Source: Calditrichaceae bacterium
Lineage (GTDB): Bacteria; Calditrichota; Calditrichia; Calditrichales; Calditrichaceae
Length of the DNA stretch: 9,248 nucleotides
Reading direction: 5' to 3'
Assembly: GCA_030622395.1 (NCBI GenBank)
Contig: JAUXGF010000069.1
Span: forward strand, 1-9,248
A program made the translations under genes and the position numbers. Below the pieces are notes generated by a model. That model made no database searches and had not been told where the DNA came from. It saw nothing but the letters and a program-made list of their open reading frames with translations. How positions within the stretch are numbered: the first letter of the stretch is position 1; each line of letters begins with the position of its first letter. Positions 5,453 to 9,248 of the stretch are shown piece after piece.

Positions 5453-7444
5453 TTAAATATTGACAAAGATTTTGATAAGAAGCAACTGCTTGCATACGCA
5501 AATGACCTGGCAGGTATGTACAAAGCTGAAAAGCAAAATCGTGAACAAATTGAAATAACCAGCAGAAAATTACGATCGATTATAGATAATGTGACTGAAG
5601 GATTAGCTTCATTAGATAATGATCTGATTATAACGGAAGCCAATCAGGCTTTTTCAAAAAGTTTTGGTATTCCAATGGAAGAGTTGCTCAACCAGCCCCT
5701 GAAAACAATTTTAAAGGAAGAGGGCTGGGATGAGTTGTTTCGGGATATTGATAACATTAATCAAGCAGATGAGATTATCATTAATCCTGATAAAAAGCGG
5801 CAGCGCTATTACAGGGTTACCAGAGGACCAATTGTTGGCTCTGGAGATAAGCGAAAAGGTTGGATTTTTTCCTTCCGGGATATTACAGAGCGAAAGCGTA
5901 CTGATTTAATGAAGGACGAATTTTTCAATCTAATTTCTCATGAAATCCAAACCCCGTTAAACGCTATCAAAGGAGCCGTTTCAATTTTACGGAATCTACT
6001 GTCTGAAAAAGAACTGGAAGATGATAATCAGCTTTTATTAATGATTCAGAATGCAAGCGACAGGTTGATAAGAACTGTTGAAGAAATGAGAGATATGGCG
6101 CAATTGGCGCTTGAAATTCCCGAAAACCGGCATGAGTTCGATCTTCGATCGGCGGTTAATGAAGCTTTAGAAGAGATAGATTTCAAATTGAGAAAGCGAA
6201 GTATAATAGTTCAGTATGAAATCCCCGATTCACCGTGTAATGTTTATGGCTATCAAAGTTTAGTTGTAAAGGCTATTCAGCATTCGCTGGAAAATTCTGT
6301 GGAATTCAGCTCCTTTTTTTCCAAAATTACAATTAGCCTGGAAGATTCCGGTAAAATGTGGTCGCTGGCTGTCCGGGATTATGGAGAAGGGATACCTCCG
6401 GAATACCAGGAAAAAATATTTGACCGTTTTTATAAGGCGCCGGGATATATAGACCGGAGTCATGAAGGACTCGGGCTGGGTCTGCCGATTGTGAAAAGAA
6501 CCGTATTGTTACACAGAGGTGAAGTTTTAATTGAAAGTAAACTTGGGGAAGGCACAAAAATTACCTTGCAGCTTCCTAAGTACGAAGAAGAAGTTATTGA
6601 AAATATAAATGAGCTTAGTCAATTAAAACAAGAAATTTCCACAATGTATACCCAAAATCTGCAATATGCTAAAGATCTTGCCGATACGTTTATTGCAAAA
6701 AAGGAATTATCCTGGAAATTAGAAAAAACAAATCAACAGATGCTGCGTTCAGATAAACTGGCGGGTATGGGAGCGATGGCAGCGGGAATTATTCATGAAG
6801 TTAACAATTTGATTGCCCCTGTGTTAGGCAATACTCAAATTTTATTGATGGATAAAGGCAAGCTTGATCCTGTGGTGTATAATAAAATTCAAGTCATTAA
6901 CGATTATGGCTGGAAAGCGGTGAAAATGATGCAACAGGTGCTGCATTTCACCAAAAAGGATGAAAAAGACTTTGAGAAGGTTGAACTTATCAGTTTAATT
7001 AATAAGATATTAAATTTACATGAGTATCAATTCCGTAAATATAATATTGATGTAGTAAGCGAGTTCGATAAAAAAGTAGTCGAACTTACAGGCAACCCGG
7101 GACAATTAGAACAGGTTTTTAATAATTTAATTGGGAATGCTATAGATGCAATGGAAGACGGAGGGCGTCTTACAATCAGCGTTGTTGTTAAAGAAAAAGC
7201 ACAAGATAACAAACCTGTTTCATGGGCGGAAATTTATATCACCGATACAGGGAAGGGTATTCAAAAAGAAATACGAGATTCCATCTTTGAACCATTTTTT
7301 ACAACCAAAAAAGAAGGCAAAGGAACCGGGCTCGGACTATTTATTTGTCATCAACTTATCGAGAGTCATGGAGGGGTTATAGACGTAAAAAGTGAAGCAG
7401 GGGAAGGCGCAGTATTTATTGTTAAGCTGCGCTTATCAAAGTAA
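5450..7444 (+). CDS. Soluble PAS histidine kinase with two complete kinase cores in tandem
   Basis: A 664-residue protein with no membrane segment. A signalling helix (11-40) with Y16-A-x-D-L-A leads to a PAS domain (about 40-148, ending WIFSFRDITERKR). Kinase core 1 has His164 in LISHEIQTPLNAI (Gln167 replaces the usual Arg), Asn282 in the N-box, G1 D310-Y-G-E-G-I, F-box IFDRFYKA and G2 E339-G-L-G-L-G-L. A second signalling helix (401-435) leads to core 2, with His449 in IIHEVNNLIAPVLG of the NtrB-like HisKA type, N-box Asn563 (NLIGNAIDAM), G1 D599-T-G-K-G-I, IFEPFFTTK and G2 G625-T-G-L-G-L. All ATP-site motifs are present in both cores and there is no stop or frameshift between them. Two different core subfamilies argue for fusion of distinct kinases rather than recent duplication. 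Possible roles are a kinase/phosphatase division of labour or integration of two inputs onto the preceding receiver. It is probably cytoplasmic. Confidence 0.92.
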   Translation: MLNIDKDFDKKQLLAYANDLAGMYKAEKQNREQIEITSRKLRSIIDNVTEGLASLDNDLIITEANQAFSKSFGIPMEELLNQPLKTILKEEGWDELFRDIDNINQADEIIINPDKKRQRYYRVTRGPIVGSGDKRKGWIFSFRDITERKRTDLMKDEFFNLISHEIQTPLNAIKGAVSILRNLLSEKELEDDNQLLLMIQNASDRLIRTVEEMRDMAQLALEIPENRHEFDLRSAVNEALEEIDFKLRKRSIIVQYEIPDSPCNVYGYQSLVVKAIQHSLENSVEFSSFFSKITISLEDSGKMWSLAVRDYGEGIPPEYQEKIFDRFYKAPGYIDRSHEGLGLGLPIVKRTVLLHRGEVLIESKLGEGTKITLQLPKYEEEVIENINELSQLKQEISTMYTQNLQYAKDLADTFIAKKELSWKLEKTNQQMLRSDKLAGMGAMAAGIIHEVNNLIAPVLGNTQILLMDKGKLDPVVYNKIQVINDYGWKAVKMMQQVLHFTKKDEKDFEKVELISLINKILNLHEYQFRKYNIDVVSEFDKKVVELTGNPGQLEQVFNNLIGNAIDAMEDGGRLTISVVVKEKAQDNKPVSWAEIYITDTGKGIQKEIRDSIFEPFFTTKKEGKGTGLGLFICHQLIESHGGVIDVKSEAGEGAVFIVKLRLSK

Positions 7445-7465
7445 AACCGAATGTTTAATATTAAG

Positions 7466-7494
7466 TTGAATTATATACAAAATTCAGCTATAAA
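7466..7494 (+). promoter_or_regulatory. Possible sigma-70-like promoter for the His-less kinase
   Basis: TTGAAT (7466-7471) and TATAAA (7489-7494) are separated by exactly 17 bases, 27 bases before the ATG at 7522. The match to TTGACA/TATAAT is 4/6 and 5/6. The gap is very AT-rich, so chance matches are likely, and some FCB bacteria use a different promoter consensus. It could give the following gene expression independent of the receiver/double-kinase pair. Confidence 0.25.
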
Positions 7495-7521
7495 AATATA
7501 AAGAAACTGTTTGCAAGAAAT

Positions 7522-8952
7522 ATGGAAGAAATAAATATTAAAAAAGATAAAAACGCTCCGGGATTAAAAAGTAGTCATAAAATAACAATAGTATTTTTAT
7601 TGTTTACACTGATTTGCGCCGCCGGTTTTATATGTATAACGGCTCAAAAAACAATAAATAATAATTTCAAAAGACATTCCGGAAGGATACAGCCGGGCGT
7701 AATCTCTGCGGTAAATATAAACGCCGAACTTCACCATACTTTAAAGCTTGCCGAAATGTATATTTCAACCTCAAATATTGAATTTAAAGAAAAAGCTGTG
7801 AATTCACTACATATACTGAAGAAATATACAGCGGCGTACAAAGCGTATTATACTGACGATGCGGATCAAACTTCATTAGAAAAGCTGGCTGATAAAATAG
7901 AATCTTTAATAAAATATATTAATCAATATATAACGCTGAAAGAAAATGCTGCGGGCAAAGAAGAACTGGATATTATAAAAGTAAAAATGGACAAAGCAAT
8001 ATATGAATTTTCAGCATTTATCAAACCCTTTATTGACAAAGATATTATAAAAGAAAATCAAGCAAATATTAACGCTCATTCCAATATTTTAAATGTGATT
8101 GTATTATCCGTTGTTATAGTTATTTTACTAAGCCTTGGTATTTTTTATTTAATTTTAAGGTTGGCTAAAGGATTAAATAAACCGGCGCCGACTGTTGCTT
8201 TAGTTAAGCATGGTGGTATGACTAATGCTAACAGCGTAAATTCCGTTGAAGAAGCAGAAATCATAAGGTCTAATTTTATTTCCGCTCTCATTAATCAACT
8301 GCGAACTCCGTTAACGTCTATTCAAGGATTTTCGGAAATTTTATTATACCGTAAGAATTTACCGGATCAGGAGAAGACAAGATTTATAAATTATATAAAT
8401 AAGCAGGCTGAAAATCTGGCGGCAATATTAAGAGATTTACAGGACTTATCAGAAATCGAATCTGTTAAAAAATTTTCTTTGAAAAGAGAAAAATGTGTAA
8501 TAAACAAATATATTGAAGAAATGGTTAAACCATTTATTACCCAAAACAAAAATCATAAATTTAAATTTTCTTTGTCTGAAACGCCGGTTGATATTTTTAT
8601 AGATAAAAAGAAAATAGCAACTGTCCTAAAGAATTTGATCAGTAATGCCGTTAAATATTCTCCGGGGGGAGGTGCAATTAAAATTCAAGGGAAAATTGTA
8701 AAATACAATTATCAGGTTTCTGTTGAGGATGAAGGAATAGGCATGACGCCGGAGCAGGCGGAAAAAGCATTTGATAAATTCTACCGCGCTGATATATCCA
8801 ATACAGCCATAGAAGGAACGGGACTGGGAATGAGCGTTGCAAAACTCATTATAGAAGCACATGGCGGAAAAATCGGATTGGAAAGTGAATATAGAAAAGG
8901 AACTAAAGTTAGTTTCACTCTTCCTTTCCGGGATGGAAACGCCAATAATTAA
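7522..8952 (+). CDS. Membrane histidine-kinase homologue lacking the phospho-acceptor His (Asn258)
   Basis: A 476-residue two-TM sensor. TM1 is about 20-42; the periplasmic part 43-186 is predicted mostly helical, probably a four-helix-bundle type sensor; TM2 is about 187-213. The HisKA helix reads SALINQLRTPLTSIQGFSEI, which aligns to the common ATVSHELRTPLTSI with Asn258 (codon AAT, 8293-8295) at the His position and Gln259 for Glu. The ATP domain looks fully intact: NLISNAVKYS (Asn375), D403-E-G-I-G-M, AFDKFYRAD, and G432-T-G-L-G-M followed by AHGGKIGLESE. Canonical autophosphorylation should be impossible, yet the frame is open and other motifs are kept, so it is not a simple pseudogene. 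It may be a pseudokinase, a phosphatase-biased regulator or an allosteric partner. The ribosome site is weak. Sampled stretches appear more AT-rich than the first gene (not computed over the gene). It follows the double kinase by 77 bp. Confidence 0.9.
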   Translation: MEEINIKKDKNAPGLKSSHKITIVFLLFTLICAAGFICITAQKTINNNFKRHSGRIQPGVISAVNINAELHHTLKLAEMYISTSNIEFKEKAVNSLHILKKYTAAYKAYYTDDADQTSLEKLADKIESLIKYINQYITLKENAAGKEELDIIKVKMDKAIYEFSAFIKPFIDKDIIKENQANINAHSNILNVIVLSVVIVILLSLGIFYLILRLAKGLNKPAPTVALVKHGGMTNANSVNSVEEAEIIRSNFISALINQLRTPLTSIQGFSEILLYRKNLPDQEKTRFINYINKQAENLAAILRDLQDLSEIESVKKFSLKREKCVINKYIEEMVKPFITQNKNHKFKFSLSETPVDIFIDKKKIATVLKNLISNAVKYSPGGGAIKIQGKIVKYNYQVSVEDEGIGMTPEQAEKAFDKFYRADISNTAIEGTGLGMSVAKLIIEAHGGKIGLESEYRKGTKVSFTLPFRDGNANN

Positions 8953-9070
8953 TAAGAAAATAGTTAAAACCTCAACTTTTGGCGGGGATTTTTTGAATGT
9001 ATATTTGAAATTACAAACCGGAATTTAAATAAAACGAATAAAATGAAAATTAATAAAAAATGTATTATTT

Positions 9071-9082
9071 GGGGGTGATATG
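9071..9082 (+). promoter_or_regulatory. Strong but close ribosome binding site for the last receiver gene
   Basis: GGGGGTGA (9071-9078) matches the anti-Shine-Dalgarno complement GGAGGTGA at all but one base and lies immediately before the ATG at 9080. Spacing from the G-run is only about 4 bases, shorter than usual. It is clearly the best ribosome site in the window and suggests this receiver is made at a higher level than the kinases. Confidence 0.5.
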
Positions 9083-9248
9083 AAGAAAATTCTTATCGTC
9101 GACGATCAAATTGAAATTAGGGAACTTGTAGAGATTACCCTTCGCATAGGCGACTATAACATATTCCAGGCTGAAGACGGCCCGCAAGCATTAGAGATCG
9201 CTAAAGCAGAAAAACCGGACCTTATCCTTTTGGATGTAATGATGCCCA
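9080..9248 (+). CDS. Response regulator receiver domain, 3' end cut by window edge
   Basis: The first 56 residues of a receiver are visible: ILIVDDQ with Asp8-Asp9, the A31-E-D-G turn, and phospho-acceptor Asp52 in LILLDVMMP (codon 9233-9235). The switch Thr/Ser, the conserved Lys and any output domain lie beyond the window, so it cannot be classed as receiver-only, DNA-binding or other. It follows the His-less kinase by 127 bp with the same orientation. If that kinase is its genomic partner, it must be phosphorylated by another kinase, or be regulated by dephosphorylation or binding. Confidence 0.9.
   Translation, partial: MKKILIVDDQIEIRELVEITLRIGDYNIFQAEDGPQALEIAKAEKPDLILLDVMMP

Noticed and set aside
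7146..7382. + strand 78-residue frame inside the double kinase
   Set aside because: It overlaps the N, G1 and G2 boxes of the second kinase core in another frame and has no ribosome site or domain.
8626..8862. Reverse-strand 78-residue frame inside the His-less kinase
   Set aside because: It is antisense to conserved ATP-site motifs; a shadow frame.
8966..8994. Possible intrinsic terminator after the His-less kinase (CCTC/GGGG then TTTTTT)
   Set aside because: The stem is only 4 bp with a G-U pair and a 10-base loop; too weak to call despite the T-run at 8989-8994.
9043..9078. Eleven-codon frame (MKINKKCIIWG) ending just before the last receiver
   Set aside because: It has no ribosome site and lies in A-rich spacer; its end simply overlaps the receiver's ribosome site.
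1..9248. CRISPR array, tRNA/rRNA genes, transposase
   Set aside because: No regularly spaced direct repeats, no cloverleaf or rRNA-like sequence, and no frame resembling a transposase was seen.

Overview
The window holds one outer-membrane-type gene followed by a co-directional run of two-component signalling genes, all on the + strand. Five genes are complete and a sixth is cut by the right edge. The organism looks like a Gram-negative, AT-rich bacterium of the Bacteroidota/FCB side of the tree (for example Calditrichota, Ignavibacteriota or a related candidate phylum). This is inferred from a PorV/PorQ-type barrel, an Ig-like 'SPDGD..ND' module, and intergenic repeats of the 'TGTCATTTCGA ... 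TCGAAATGACA' kind that I associate with those genomes. No marker gene confirms it.

Layout. 1-241: non-coding, with C-rich/G-rich inverted repeats, a 14-bp palindrome and a fragment of a repeat that recurs downstream. 242-2452: signal peptide, PorV-like barrel, two Ig-like domains, a charged helix and a degenerate OmpA-like C-terminus, starting at TTG. 2453-2707: a gap filled by nested inverted repeats. 2708-4951: membrane histidine kinase (Cache-TM-coil-GAF-HisKA-HATPase) with its His but an eroded ATP site. 5074-5439: receiver-only response regulator. 5450-7444: soluble PAS kinase with two complete kinase cores in one chain. 7522-8952: membrane histidine kinase with an intact ATP site but Asn in place of the phospho-accepting His. 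9080-9248: start of another receiver protein.

How they may work together. Two membrane sensors flank a soluble double kinase, and receivers lie between and after them. No HPt domain and no DNA-binding output domain is visible, so the output lies outside the window or acts by protein-protein contact. The defects in the two membrane kinases are complementary: one keeps the His and has altered ATP-site glycines, the other has the reverse. That raises the possibility of a heteromeric or allosteric network rather than independent sensor-regulator pairs. This is inference from motifs only.

The points most worth follow-up are the His-to-Asn kinase, the double-core kinase, the complementary motif loss, and the nested hairpin at 2469-2673, whose three arm mismatches would all be G-U pairs in the + strand transcript.
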